Assembly (NCBI GenBank): GCA_024653305.1
Contig: JANLFW010000003.1
Location: 1 to 64,000 of the forward strand
Origin: Candidatus Acetothermia bacterium
Lineage (GTDB): Bacteria; Bipolaricaulota; Bipolaricaulia; Bipolaricaulales; Bipolaricaulaceae
Direction of reading: 5' to 3'
Length of the DNA stretch: 64,000 bases
Below, one piece after another: positions 49,731 through 57,734 of this stretch; positions within the stretch are counted from its first letter, which is position 1; each line of letters opens with the position of its first letter. The notes under the pieces were generated by a model. The model was not told the DNA's origin, made no database searches, and was given only the letters and a program-made list of their open reading frames with translations. The translations under genes were made by a program, and so were the position numbers.

Positions 49731-52682
49731 GTGCAGCACCGGGTGGATCGGTACCTCGCGCGGGAGATCGTGCCACCGTTTGGGGTGGCCCTGCTCGCGT
49801 TCCTGGTGTTCATCGGCCTGGAACTCGTGATCTCCCTGTCCGATGCCGTGTTCGCCCGGGGGGCGGGGGCCGCGGAGATGCTGCGCCTCCTCCTCTACAA
49901 GCTCCCGAGCCTCCTTACCTTCGCCATCCCCGCCGGGGCCCTCCTCGCCACCTTCCTCGCGTTCGGTCGCCTGGCCGCGGACCGGGAGCTCCTTGCCTTT
50001 CAAGCCCTTGGGTACTCCCTACGGCGCCTGACCGTGCCGTTCCTCCTGTTCGGGGTCGCGGCGAGCGCGCTTTCCTTCTCGCTCGGGGAGTTCGGCGCCC
50101 CCCCGGCCGAGGCCGCCTACCGCCGGGAGCTCATGGCGATCCTGTACCGGGGGTCGGTGCCGAGCATCCAGGAGGACGTGTTCTTCCGTGGGGCGGAGGG
50201 GGAGCTCTACTACGTGGAGCGGTACGACGGGCAGCGGGTGATGGGGGTGGTGGTGTACGACCTCCGCGGCAGGCTGTACCCCCAGGACGGGCCGTTCCCG
50301 AACGTGATCACCGCCCGTGAGGGCTGGTTCCGCGGGGGGACGCTGGAGCTCCACGGCGGGCGGGTGCTGCGGTTCGCCTCGGACGGGGGGCTGGAGGAGC
50401 TGGTGCGGTTCGAACGCTTGTCCCTGGAGGTGGGGGAGGACGTGCAGCGGGCAGTGCTGGGCGGCAAGACCCCGAGCGAAATGTCCCTGCGCGAGCTTGC
50501 GGAGCGCATCGACCTCTTGCGCCGGAGCGGGCTCGATCCCCGGGCGCTGGTGGTGGAGTACCACGGGAAGCTCGCGATCTCCGTGGCGGCGTTCGTGTTC
50601 GTGCTGTTCGGCGCCCCGCTGGGGGCGCTCCTCGGGCGACGCGGCCGGGCCACCGGCGCCATCGCCGGGTTCCTCCTCGCCGCCGCCGCCCAGGCCTTGT
50701 TCGTCTGGGCCCGCACCATGGCCCGCCGCGGCGTGCTTCCGGCGTTCCTCGGGGGGTGGCTCCCCCACATCGCGTTCGGCCTGCTCGGACTGGTGCTGTT
50801 CCTGGCGGTGGACCGGCTCCGCCTGCGGGGGACCCTGGCGTTCCTGCTTCTGGCGATGATCGGGGTGGGCGCGGGTGCTGCCCCTCCGTTCGCCGAGTTG
50901 TGGGCGGACGAGCTCGTGTTGGATTCCGCGGGCACGGTCCTCACCGGGACCAGGGTCCGCGCCCACTTCCAAGGGTACACGCTCGTCGCCGCGCACCTGG
51001 TGGCGAGGGAAGAGGAGGGGTGGACGGTGGAGGCGACCCAGGCCTCCCTCACCGGTTCCGACGGCGAGCTCCAGGCCGAGCACCTCACCGTGCGCTTCAC
51101 CCCCGACGGGGAGCCGGCCGGGGCGGTGGCCGCGGGCTTCGCCGGCCGGTCCACGTTCCGTGGCCCAGAGAAGGAGGAGACGCTCCTCTTCTCCGGGGCA
51201 TGGGGGGAAGCCGAGCTCGCGGACGGGGAACTGGTGCGGCTCGAGGCGCGGTCGGTGCGGTTCACCACCTGCCCCTGTTTCCCTCACGCCCCCTACCTCG
51301 TACGCGCCGATCGGTTCGTGCTCCGGCCCGCGAAGTGGCTGTTCGCCGAAGGGGTGACGGTGGAGTCGTTCGGCGTTGCCGTGGGTTGGCTCCCGTTCTA
51401 CGCGGCCCGCCTGGGGGAGGAGGCATCGCCCCTGTTCCCCGAGGTGGGCCGGGCCGGGGCGGATTGGCTCTTGCGTTGGTCCTTCCCCTGGGCCTTCGGG
51501 GAAGGGGTGGCGGGGGCGGCAGATCTCACCTGGTACGTGGGGACGGGACGGGTCGACCCGGCCATCCAGGCGGTGTGGGATACAGGGGGGATCTGGGCTA
51601 GCCCTACCGGCCTGCGGTTGCGCGCGGAAGGGCGGTGGGAGGGCGAGCCGTGGCGGGCGGCGCTGCGGGTGACCGAGGACCAGCTCTCCGCGGACCTGTC
51701 CGGGGACCTGGCGGGGTGGGCGTGGTCCCTGTCCTGGGGGCGGGTGGAGGCGGGAGACCAAACCTACGAGCGCATGCCCGAGTTCTCGCTCACGCGGCCC
51801 AAGGTGGAGTGGCTGGATGGGACGTTGGCCGTCACGCTCTCCGGCGGCCGCTTCCGCGAAGGGCAGACGGAGAGCTTGCGGGCCGGGGTGGACCTCTCCT
51901 GGTCCCGCCGGTGGGTCGTGGGGCCGGCCGTCGTGGACGTTCCGTGGCGGTTGGGGGTTGACCAGTACCGGGAGGCAGGGCGCGCCTTCTTCTCGCTGTC
52001 CCCACGGCTGACGGTGGGGGGGCTGTCCTTCGGGTACCAAGGGCGGTGGGAGGTCGGCCGGTCGCCGTTCGATTTCGACGCGACTCCGCCCCTGAGTCGG
52101 CTCGCGCTCGAGCTTGCCACCCGCGCCGGGGGGTGGCGGGAACGGCTGTCCCTCGGGTGGGACCTGGCCGCGGAGGCGGCGCTCCCAGCGAGGTGGAATC
52201 TCTCCCGGCCCGGGCTGTCCTGGGAGGTCACGTTCCTCCCGGCCCCCTTCGCCCTGCACGGGAGCACGTGGTCCCTGAGCTGGCAGGACGAGGGGGTGGC
52301 GGTCATCGTGGTCGGCGGGTTCCGCGCTTCCCCGTGGCGGTGGGAGGACACGCTGGTCAAAGGGCACTGGTCCGGGGAGGCGTTCTCCCTGTCCGGCGGG
52401 GCACGGGTGGCGGCTTCCCCGGCGCGGGTGACCAGGGTAGCGCTCGCCGGGGAGTGGCGGCCGGTCCCGGAGTGGGGCCTCGGGCTCGCGCTGGAATACG
52501 ACGGCCCGACGGCGCGCCTCGTGCAGTTGGAGGGGAGCGTTGTCCGTGTGTTCGCCGGGTGCTTGCGGGTGGGGGTGGTTGCCACCCTCACCGGGATCCG
52601 GTTCACGGTGGAGGTGCCCGCGTTCCCCCAGGCCAAGATCCGGTTTGCTCCGCTGGACGAGGGCCTGCAGATCGGGGAGTAG
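49731..52682 (+). CDS. LptF/LptG permease fused to an LptD-like beta-barrel
   Basis: A 983-residue fusion. Residues 1-355 are an LptF/LptG permease, the inner-membrane part of the ABC exporter that pulls lipopolysaccharide or related lipids out of the membrane: three N-terminal helices, a periplasmic beta-jellyroll (residues about 120-265) and three more helices. Residues 360-384 then read like a signal peptide (VDRLRLRG, a hydrophobic run, GVGAGAA). After this comes an OstA/LptA-like segment and the LptD motif VRFTTCPCFPHAPYLVRAD near residue 514, with VGWLPFYAARLG. Alternating-strand barrel sequence continues to the end. LptD is normally a separate outer-membrane protein. The partner ATPase (LptB) is not here. 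The permease may alternatively end near residue 359, with an internal GTG (50808) starting LptD. Confidence 0.82.
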   Translation: MQHRVDRYLAREIVPPFGVALLAFLVFIGLELVISLSDAVFARGAGAAEMLRLLLYKLPSLLTFAIPAGALLATFLAFGRLAADRELLAFQALGYSLRRLTVPFLLFGVAASALSFSLGEFGAPPAEAAYRRELMAILYRGSVPSIQEDVFFRGAEGELYYVERYDGQRVMGVVVYDLRGRLYPQDGPFPNVITAREGWFRGGTLELHGGRVLRFASDGGLEELVRFERLSLEVGEDVQRAVLGGKTPSEMSLRELAERIDLLRRSGLDPRALVVEYHGKLAISVAAFVFVLFGAPLGALLGRRGRATGAIAGFLLAAAAQALFVWARTMARRGVLPAFLGGWLPHIAFGLLGLVLFLAVDRLRLRGTLAFLLLAMIGVGAGAAPPFAELWADELVLDSAGTVLTGTRVRAHFQGYTLVAAHLVAREEEGWTVEATQASLTGSDGELQAEHLTVRFTPDGEPAGAVAAGFAGRSTFRGPEKEETLLFSGAWGEAELADGELVRLEARSVRFTTCPCFPHAPYLVRADRFVLRPAKWLFAEGVTVESFGVAVGWLPFYAARLGEEASPLFPEVGRAGADWLLRWSFPWAFGEGVAGAADLTWYVGTGRVDPAIQAVWDTGGIWASPTGLRLRAEGRWEGEPWRAALRVTEDQLSADLSGDLAGWAWSLSWGRVEAGDQTYERMPEFSLTRPKVEWLDGTLAVTLSGGRFREGQTESLRAGVDLSWSRRWVVGPAVVDVPWRLGVDQYREAGRAFFSLSPRLTVGGLSFGYQGRWEVGRSPFDFDATPPLSRLALELATRAGGWRERLSLGWDLAAEAALPARWNLSRPGLSWEVTFLPAPFALHGSTWSLSWQDEGVAVIVVGGFRASPWRWEDTLVKGHWSGEAFSLSGGARVAASPARVTRVALAGEWRPVPEWGLGLALEYDGPTARLVQLEGSVVRVFAGCLRVGVVATLTGIRFTVEVPAFPQAKIRFAPLDEGLQIGE

Positions 52683-52688
52683 TATAAT
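52683..52688 (+). promoter_or_regulatory. -10 box of the CDP-alcohol phosphatidyltransferase gene (leaderless type)
   Basis: A perfect TATAAT starts right after the stop codon of the upstream gene and ends nine bases before the ATG at 52698. No -35 consensus at normal spacing. Confidence 0.5.
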
Positions 52689-52697
52689 TGGGTACGT

Positions 52698-53243
52698 ATG
52701 ACCAGGAAGAAGAGGATCCCTGACTGGCTTACGGCGAGCCGGGTCCTGATCGCCCTGGCCATCTTGGCCCTAATCCCCGCCGGTCCCCGGGCCTTGCGGG
52801 CGGTGGCCTGGCTCCTCCTCGTGGGGTGGACCACCGACATCGTGGACGGGCGCCTTGCCCGCCGGTGGGAGAAGGAACCCAGTTGGATCGGAGAGCACGA
52901 TTTCCAGATCGACATGCTCATGGTGCTCGCCAGCGCGGTGTACCTGGTGGCCACCGGCCTCGTGCCCCGCGCCGTGGGCATCGTGTACCTCGCGGTGGGG
53001 CTCCTGGTCGCCCTGGCCGTGCACAGCCGCTCCGCCCAGTTCCTTCGGTTCAAAGCGGTGACGATGCTGATCGCCTTCCCCTGGGTGTTCCTCCCGTTCG
53101 TGGTGGCCTACTTTTACGATCCGTTGGCTGCCTACGTGGGGCTGGCGTGGACGGCGGGCGCCCTCCTCGTGGACCGGCGCCGGTTCGCCGGGGTGGTGGG
53201 GGACTTCCTGTCCGGGGCCCGCGCGTTCTTGCGCCGACCGTGA
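52698..53243 (+). CDS. CDP-alcohol phosphatidyltransferase family protein
   Basis: A 181-residue membrane enzyme transferring a phosphatidyl group from CDP-diacylglycerol to an alcohol such as glycerol phosphate. The family signature DGxxAR(x8)Gx3Dx3D is seen in DGRLARRWEKEPSWIGEHDFQID, with all acidic metal ligands present. About five membrane segments follow. The short size and WLTASRVLIALAI opening resemble PgsA-like proteins. The alcohol cannot be told from the sequence. It has its own promoter and ends convergent with ruvB. Confidence 0.88.
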   Translation: MTRKKRIPDWLTASRVLIALAILALIPAGPRALRAVAWLLLVGWTTDIVDGRLARRWEKEPSWIGEHDFQIDMLMVLASAVYLVATGLVPRAVGIVYLAVGLLVALAVHSRSAQFLRFKAVTMLIAFPWVFLPFVVAYFYDPLAAYVGLAWTAGALLVDRRRFAGVVGDFLSGARAFLRRP

Positions 53244-53250
53244 GCCCTTG

Positions 53251-54252
53251 TTAGAGGAGCCGGCTCGGGGTCCGTTCGAGGTGGGCGTAGGCCTTGTCCG
53301 TGGCCAGCCGTCCCTGGGGGGTACGGCGGATGAACCCCAACGCGATCAGATAGGGTTCGTAGAGCTCGGCGATCGTGTCCGGGTCCTCCCCCAGGGCCGC
53401 GGCCAACGTCTCCAACCCCACCGGTCCCCCGTCGAACCGATCGATGACGACCCCCAGGATCTTGCGATCCAACCCGTCCAGTCCCTTCTCGTCGATGCCC
53501 AGCATGGACAAGGTTTCCTCGGCCACGGCCAGGCTCACCGTGTTGGTCCCGGCCACCTGGGCCACATCGCGGGCCCGGCGGAGGAGGCGGAGGGCGATGC
53601 GGGGCGTGCCCCGGGCCCGGGTGGCCAGCTCCCGGGCCGCCCGTTCCTCCACGTCTACCCCCAGCCGGGGCGCGACCCGGCGGATGATCTCGGCCAGCTC
53701 CTCCGGCCGGTAGAAGTCGAGACGGAACACGACCTCGAACCGATCCCGGAGGGGGGCGGTGAGGAGCCCCTCCCGGGTCGTGGCCCCGACCAGGGTGAAC
53801 GGGGCGAGGTCCAGGCGGATGGAACGGGCGTGGGGGCCCTCCCCGAGGACGATGTCCAGCTTGTACTCCTCCATCGCCGGGTACAGGATTTCCTCCACCT
53901 GGGGTCGCAGGCGATGGATCTCGTCCACGAAGAGCACATCGCCCGGGGAGAGGTGGGTGAGGATCGCTGCCAGGTCCCCCGGCCGTTCGATGGCCGGGCC
54001 GGAGGAGACCTTGATGTGCCCCCCGATCTCGTGGGCGATGATGTAGGCGAGGGTGGTCTTCCCGAGGCCGGGGGGGGAGAGGAGGAGGACGTGGTCCAGG
54101 GGCTCGTTCCGCGCTCTGGCCGCCTGAATGTAGACCTGGAGGCGCTCCTTGATCTCCGTTTGCCCGACGAACTCGGCCAGGGTGCGGGGACGCAGGGCCC
54201 GCAGGGGCTGATCCGTGTCCTGCCGTTCCGCGCCGAGATCCCGTTCGGCCAT
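53251..54252 (-). CDS. ruvB: Holliday junction branch migration ATPase RuvB
   Basis: A 333-residue AAA+ motor that drives Holliday junction migration with Ruv[23 protein letters not shown] opens the core. Walker A is [16 protein letters not shown]. Walker B is [11 protein letters not shown]. Sensor 1 is [27 protein letters not shown], and the C-terminal winged helix is around [31 protein letters not shown]. The ATG at 54252 has no Shine-Dalgarno but a TACAAT box eight bases upstream. ruvA and ruvC are not in the window. Confidence 0.95.
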   Translation of the reverse strand: MAERDLGAERQDTDQPLRALRPRTLAEFVGQTEIKERLQVYIQAARARNEPLDHVLLLSPPGLGKTTLAYIIAHEIGGHIKVSSGPAIERPGDLAAILTHLSPGDVLFVDEIHRLRPQVEEILYPAMEEYKLDIVLGEGPHARSIRLDLAPFTLVGATTREGLLTAPLRDRFEVVFRLDFYRPEELAEIIRRVAPRLGVDVEERAARELATRARGTPRIALRLLRRARDVAQVAGTNTVSLAVAEETLSMLGIDEKGLDGLDRKILGVVIDRFDGGPVGLETLAAALGEDPDTIAELYEPYLIALGFIRRTPQGRLATDKAYAHLERTPSRLL

Positions 54253-54260
54253 CGTGGGCC

Positions 54261-54290
54261 ATTGTAGCCCGCCCGCGCGGGGATGGGCAA
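54261..54290 (-). promoter_or_regulatory. ruvB promoter (leaderless type)
   Basis: Minus-strand TTGCCC (54290-54285) and TACAAT (54266-54261) are separated by 18 bases; the -10 box ends eight bases before the ATG. It is back to back with the promoter of the TolB-like gene. Confidence 0.55.
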
Positions 54291-54295
54291 CGGGT

Positions 54296-54324
54296 TTGTC
54301 ACCGCGTGCGTCCGTCCCTAAAAT
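54296..54324 (+). promoter_or_regulatory. Promoter of the TolB-like gene (leaderless type)
   Basis: TTGTCA (54296-54301) and TAAAAT (54319-54324) are separated by 17 bases. The -10 box ends nine bases before the ATG at 54334. Its -35 lies five bases from that of the divergent ruvB promoter. Confidence 0.6.
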
Positions 54325-54333
54325 GGGCAGGCA

Positions 54334-55161
54334 ATGCGCTGGATCCTGGGGGTGCTCGTGGGGTTCCTGGTCCCGCTCGGTGCCGGGGGGGGGTTCCTCG
54401 CCCTGACCTCCCTCGATTGGTCCGTCGACGGCCGGTTCGTGCTGTTCTGCGAGGCCGGTGATCTGTACATCGGCCTTGCCCCGAGCGGCCGGGAAGCGCG
54501 CCCGCTCACGTCCGGTGCCGGCACGGATTGGGGACGCTTCGGCCCCGGGGATTGGTTCGTGTACGCGACCCCGGTGGAGGGAGGGTACACCCTGTGGCGG
54601 GGCCGGCTGTCCGGGGAGGAGCCGGAGGAACTCTTGTTCCTGCCGGCCCTCATCGCCCGACCCGCGGTGTCCCCGGATGGAAGGCGGATCGCGTTCGTAT
54701 CCAACCGCGACGGCCCTTGGGACCTGTACCTCCTGGATCTCGAGACGCGTCAGGTCAAACGCCTGACCGAGACGGATCCGGAGTGGCTTGAGGACACCCC
54801 CGAGTTTTCCCCCGATGGCCGGTTCCTCATGTTCGTCGGGCTGTGGGGCACCGGCCCGGAGGGGAGCTGGGACATTTTCATCCTCGATCTCTTGTCCGGT
54901 GGGGTGGAACAGTTGACCGAGGACCCGTTCTTCGATTGGTGTCCCCGTTTCTCCCCGGATGGGGAATGGATCGCGTTCGAGTCCAACCGACGCGGACCTT
55001 CGGACATCTACTTCATGCGCCGCGACGGCCGGAACCTGACCCCGTTCACCCACGACGCTTGGCGGGATGCCTTCCCCTGCTGGTCGCCCGCCGGAGACCA
55101 GATCGGCTATGCCTCCTTGCGCGTCGGCGGGTGGGTCCTCCTCGCCGAGGGGACCTACTGA
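54334..55161 (+). CDS. TolB/WD40-like (PD40) exported beta-propeller protein
   Basis: A 275-residue protein with an N-terminal signal or anchor ([24 protein letters not shown]) and four to six PD40-type repeats, each with SPDGR ([82 protein letters not shown]). This is the TolB-like propeller, but TolB's N-terminal domain is missing. A periplasmic scaffold or sensor role is plausible; function unknown. It has its own leaderless-type promoter and is followed by ribF after 26 bases. Confidence 0.83.
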   Translation: MRWILGVLVGFLVPLGAGGGFLALTSLDWSVDGRFVLFCEAGDLYIGLAPSGREARPLTSGAGTDWGRFGPGDWFVYATPVEGGYTLWRGRLSGEEPEELLFLPALIARPAVSPDGRRIAFVSNRDGPWDLYLLDLETRQVKRLTETDPEWLEDTPEFSPDGRFLMFVGLWGTGPEGSWDIFILDLLSGGVEQLTEDPFFDWCPRFSPDGEWIAFESNRRGPSDIYFMRRDGRNLTPFTHDAWRDAFPCWSPAGDQIGYASLRVGGWVLLAEGTY

Positions 55162-55187
55162 GCCTGACCGCTCCTCCTGAACCCGCC

Positions 55188-56084
55188 ATGGGCGACCGCG
55201 TGGGGATGGGGCGGCTGGTGGCGGTGGGACGGTTCGACGGTGTCCACCTTGGCCATCAGGCGTTGTTCGCCGAAGGGCGGCGCTTGGCCCAGGAGCGTGG
55301 CCTCATCCTCACCGCGTACACCTTCCCCCCACGGGGACCATCGCTCCTCACGCTCGCGGCCAAGGAACGGCTGCTTGGGGCATTGGCCGACGAGGTGACG
55401 GTGGTGCGGTGGGAACAAGTGCAGGACCTGGCTCCGGACGTGTTCCTTCGGGAAGAGTTGGTGGAGCGGCTGGGGGCGCGCGGCGTGGTGCTGGGGCCCG
55501 ATCACCGGTTCGGTCGTGGCCGGGCCGGCGATGTGGGGCTCCTGCGGCGCCTGTCCGGCGAGCTCGGCCTGTCCGTGCACGTGGTGGAGCCGCTCGAGGT
55601 GGATGGGGGGGCGGTGAGTTCAGCGCGCATCCGGGATCTCCTGCGCTGCGGCGAGGTGGCCGCGGCGGCGCGGCTCCTCGGCCGCCCCCCGTGCGTGGTC
55701 GGCCAACCGGTGCCCGGGGTCGCCCTGGCACGACGGATCGGGTTCCCCACGGTCAACCTGGACCTCGCGCCCGAGCTCCTGCGGCCGCGGGAGGGCGTGT
55801 ACGCGGCGTGGGCCCATTGGCCGGGAGGGGACGGAGGGGCGCTGTTCTACATTGGGAAACGCCCCACCTTCCCCGGACTTCCCCCGTCGGCCGAAGTCCA
55901 CCTCCTGGTCCCTCCGGCTGGGGAGGTGCCCGGCCCGGTGGAGGTCCACCTCCTCCGGTTCCTGCGGGGGGATGAGCGGTTTTCCGATCCGGAGGCCCTC
56001 ACCCGCCGGATCGCCCGGGATCGGCAGGAGGCGGAGACGGTCGTGCGCGCGACCCGGCCCCCCACCCCGCTTCTGGTCGGATGA
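55188..56084 (+). CDS. ribF: Bifunctional riboflavin kinase/FAD synthetase
   Basis: A 298-residue cytoplasmic enzyme converting riboflavin to FMN and FAD. The FAD synthetase domain has [17 protein letters not shown], where the usual GNFDG reads GRFDG, then [14 protein letters not shown] and SSARIRDLL. The riboflavin kinase domain has [29 protein letters not shown], which holds the conserved GxPTxN motif, and IGKRPTF. Starts at 55188 (ATG) or 55206 (ATG, which fits the family N-terminus better) are both possible. Confidence 0.9.
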   Translation: MGDRVGMGRLVAVGRFDGVHLGHQALFAEGRRLAQERGLILTAYTFPPRGPSLLTLAAKERLLGALADEVTVVRWEQVQDLAPDVFLREELVERLGARGVVLGPDHRFGRGRAGDVGLLRRLSGELGLSVHVVEPLEVDGGAVSSARIRDLLRCGEVAAAARLLGRPPCVVGQPVPGVALARRIGFPTVNLDLAPELLRPREGVYAAWAHWPGGDGGALFYIGKRPTFPGLPPSAEVHLLVPPAGEVPGPVEVHLLRFLRGDERFSDPEALTRRIARDRQEAETVVRATRPPTPLLVG

Positions 56085-56099
56085 GCGGGAGAACGACGG

Positions 56100-56129
56100 T
56101 TGCGCACGTGGGCCGAGAGGCTCTATCAT
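56100..56129 (+). promoter_or_regulatory. tsaB promoter (leaderless type)
   Basis: TTGCGC (56100-56105) and TATCAT (56124-56129) are separated by 18 bases. The -10 box ends five bases before the ATG at 56135. Confidence 0.55.
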
Positions 56130-56134
56130 CGTTC

Positions 56135-56788
56135 ATGCGGGTTTTAGGGATCGAGACGGCCGGCGAGCAGGGCGGAGTAGCCCTTCTCGGCGAGGAGGGT
56201 CCAGGATATGTGGTGATGTTCCCCACCGGCCGTGGCCAGGGCGAGCTCCTCGCGCCCGCGGCGCGGGCGGTGCTGGACTTGGCTGGGGTGCGGCCGAGGG
56301 AACTCGGCCTGATCGCGGTGGATGTGGGCCCGGGATCGTTCACCGGCCTCCGGATAGGACTCGCGTTCGCCAAAGGATTGGCCCAAGCCCTGGGGGTGCC
56401 CGTGGTGGGCGTGCGGCAGACCGAGGTGGTGGGGAAGCCGCTGGCGCGGTGGTGGCCGGGGCGGGTCGCGGTGTGGGTCCACGACCGACGGGAGTTCGTG
56501 TACATGGCCTGGGCGGATGCGCACCGGGCGGGAAGCGAGATCGTGCTCCCGTGGCCGGACGCCCTGGCTAGGATCGGCGATCGGGCAGGGGTGCTCCTCA
56601 CGGGCTCAGGGGCGGTCCGGTTTGGAGAAGCGGTCCGGGCGCAGGCGCCCGGGGTGACGGTGGCGGATCCCCTGTGGGCCTGGCCGAGTCCGCTGGAGGT
56701 GGCGCGACAAGGTCGGGCCAGGTTCCTCGAACTGGGGCCGGACGATGTGCTGCGGCTTGAGCCGCACTACGTGCAGAAGGAGGGATGA
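56135..56788 (+). CDS. tsaB: tRNA threonylcarbamoyladenosine biosynthesis protein TsaB
   Basis: A 217-residue ASKHA-fold protein that works with TsaD and TsaE to make t6A37 on ANN-decoding tRNAs. VLGIETAGEQGGVALLG opens the fold (LxIDTS in most). VDVGPGSFTGLRIGLAFAKGLAQALGVPVVGV is the family's most conserved stretch. It has no active-site metal ligands, as expected for TsaB. The stop overlaps the start of rpmB. tsaD and tsaE are not in the window. Confidence 0.9.
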   Translation: MRVLGIETAGEQGGVALLGEEGPGYVVMFPTGRGQGELLAPAARAVLDLAGVRPRELGLIAVDVGPGSFTGLRIGLAFAKGLAQALGVPVVGVRQTEVVGKPLARWWPGRVAVWVHDRREFVYMAWADAHRAGSEIVLPWPDALARIGDRAGVLLTGSGAVRFGEAVRAQAPGVTVADPLWAWPSPLEVARQGRARFLELGPDDVLRLEPHYVQKEG

Positions 56789-56976
56789 TGGGCAGGGTAT
56801 GTGAGATCTGCGGGCGGGGGCCGGAATACGGGACACAGGTGAGCCATTCTGGGCACCACAGCCGGCGGGTCAGGCTCCCCAACCTGCAGTACGTGCGGGC
56901 GGTGTACCAAGGGCGCCGGCGGCGGAGGCGCGTATGTGCTCGCTGCATCAAGGCGGGCAAGATCGGGAAGGCGTGA
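56788..56976 (+). CDS. rpmB: Ribosomal protein L28
   Basis: A 62-residue large-subunit protein with a four-cysteine zinc ribbon (CEICGRGP at the N-terminus, CARCIKAGKIGK at the C-terminus). VSHSGHHSRRVRLPNLQYVRAVYQGRRRR is the L28 core, slightly divergent from the usual VSHSNRRTKRRFLPNLQ. Two ATGs (56785, 56788) follow an AAGGAGG; I chose the second, which gives better spacing and starts MGRVCEICG. It overlaps tsaB by one base. Confidence 0.92.
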   Translation: MGRVCEICGRGPEYGTQVSHSGHHSRRVRLPNLQYVRAVYQGRRRRRRVCARCIKAGKIGKA

Positions 56977-56988
56977 GGGGCTTGCCCT

Positions 56989-57009
56989 CCCGCCTCCCCA
57001 GTGGGCGGG
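56989..57009 (+). terminator. Hairpin after rpmB, attenuator candidate
   Basis: CCCGCC (56989-56994) and GGCGGG (57004-57009) can form a six-pair stem with a nine-base loop, followed by the T-rich TTCCTTTGG (57016-57024). It is a partial terminator candidate between rpmB and the S1-domain gene. Confidence 0.35.
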
Positions 57010-57034
57010 GGCCCGTTCCTTTGGTTGAGGAGGG

Positions 57035-57484
57035 ATGATGCAGTTCAAGGTCGGCGACCTTAGCCTGGGCAAGGTCTTGGAGATCCACCCCAACGGGGCC
57101 CTGATCGGCCTTGCCGAGGGGGAGGAGGCCGGGTTCCTCCACCTCGCGGAGATCGCCGAGGAGGCGGTGGGGCGGGTGGAGGACTACCTCACCGAGGGCC
57201 AGCAGGTGCTGGTGAAGGTGATCGGGTACGACCGCCTCGGCCGGCCATCCCTGTCGTTGCGGCGGGTCACCGACCGGGATCGGGAGGCGGCCGAGTTCCA
57301 TCGCGAGGCCATCGAGTTCCGATCCGTGCTGGCCAATCGCTCGATCAGTGTTCCGCTTCCTGAGCGGCCGGAGGAGCGGCTGGAGTGGCGGCTTTCCCGG
57401 TGGCTGGACGAGGCGGAGGCCGCCTTGGCCGGGCTGCGGAAACGCCGTGCCGGCCGGCTCTCGGAGAAGTTCTACACCGACTGA
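57035..57484 (+). CDS. S1 RNA-binding domain protein
   Basis: A 149-residue protein (148 from the second ATG at 57038). Residues 3-75 are an S1 OB-fold: FKVGDLSLGKVLEIHPNGALIGLAEGEEAGFLHLAEIAEEAVGRVEDYLTEGQQVLVKVIGYDRLGRPSLSLRRV. The rest is a charged helical tail with no family I recognise. It resembles the general stress protein 13/YabR group. An RNA-binding or ribosome-associated role is likely. GGAGGGATG precedes the ATGs. It sits before the oxidoreductase genes but has an independent function. Confidence 0.83.
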   Translation: MMQFKVGDLSLGKVLEIHPNGALIGLAEGEEAGFLHLAEIAEEAVGRVEDYLTEGQQVLVKVIGYDRLGRPSLSLRRVTDRDREAAEFHREAIEFRSVLANRSISVPLPERPEERLEWRLSRWLDEAEAALAGLRKRRAGRLSEKFYTD

Positions 57485-57494
57485 AGGGGGAGGG

Positions 57495-57734
57495 ATGCCC
57501 AAGGGAATGGCGCTCATCGACCGAGAACGGTGCAAGGGCTGTGGGCTGTGCATCGCCGCTTGCCCGTTCGGGGTGCTGGGGTTCTCCGACGAGCACAACA
57601 GCTCCGGGTACAACGTGGCCGCCATGGTCCACCCGGAGAAGTGCACCGGGTGCACAACCTGCGCCCAGGTGTGTCCGGACGTGGCCATCGAGGTGTACCT
57701 CCTCCGTCCGGCCCCGGTGCGGGAGGCGCGATGA
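57495..57734 (+). CDS. 2-oxoacid:ferredoxin oxidoreductase, delta (ferredoxin) subunit
   Basis: A 79-residue protein with two 4Fe-4S motifs (CKGCGLCIAACPFG and CTGCTTCAQVCPDV) that carries electrons from the TPP centre to soluble ferredoxin. GGGGGAGGG precedes the ATG, and the stop overlaps the next start. In most relatives this delta subunit is the first gene of the operon, as here, followed by alpha, beta and gamma. Confidence 0.9.
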   Translation: MPKGMALIDRERCKGCGLCIAACPFGVLGFSDEHNSSGYNVAAMVHPEKCTGCTTCAQVCPDVAIEVYLLRPAPVREAR

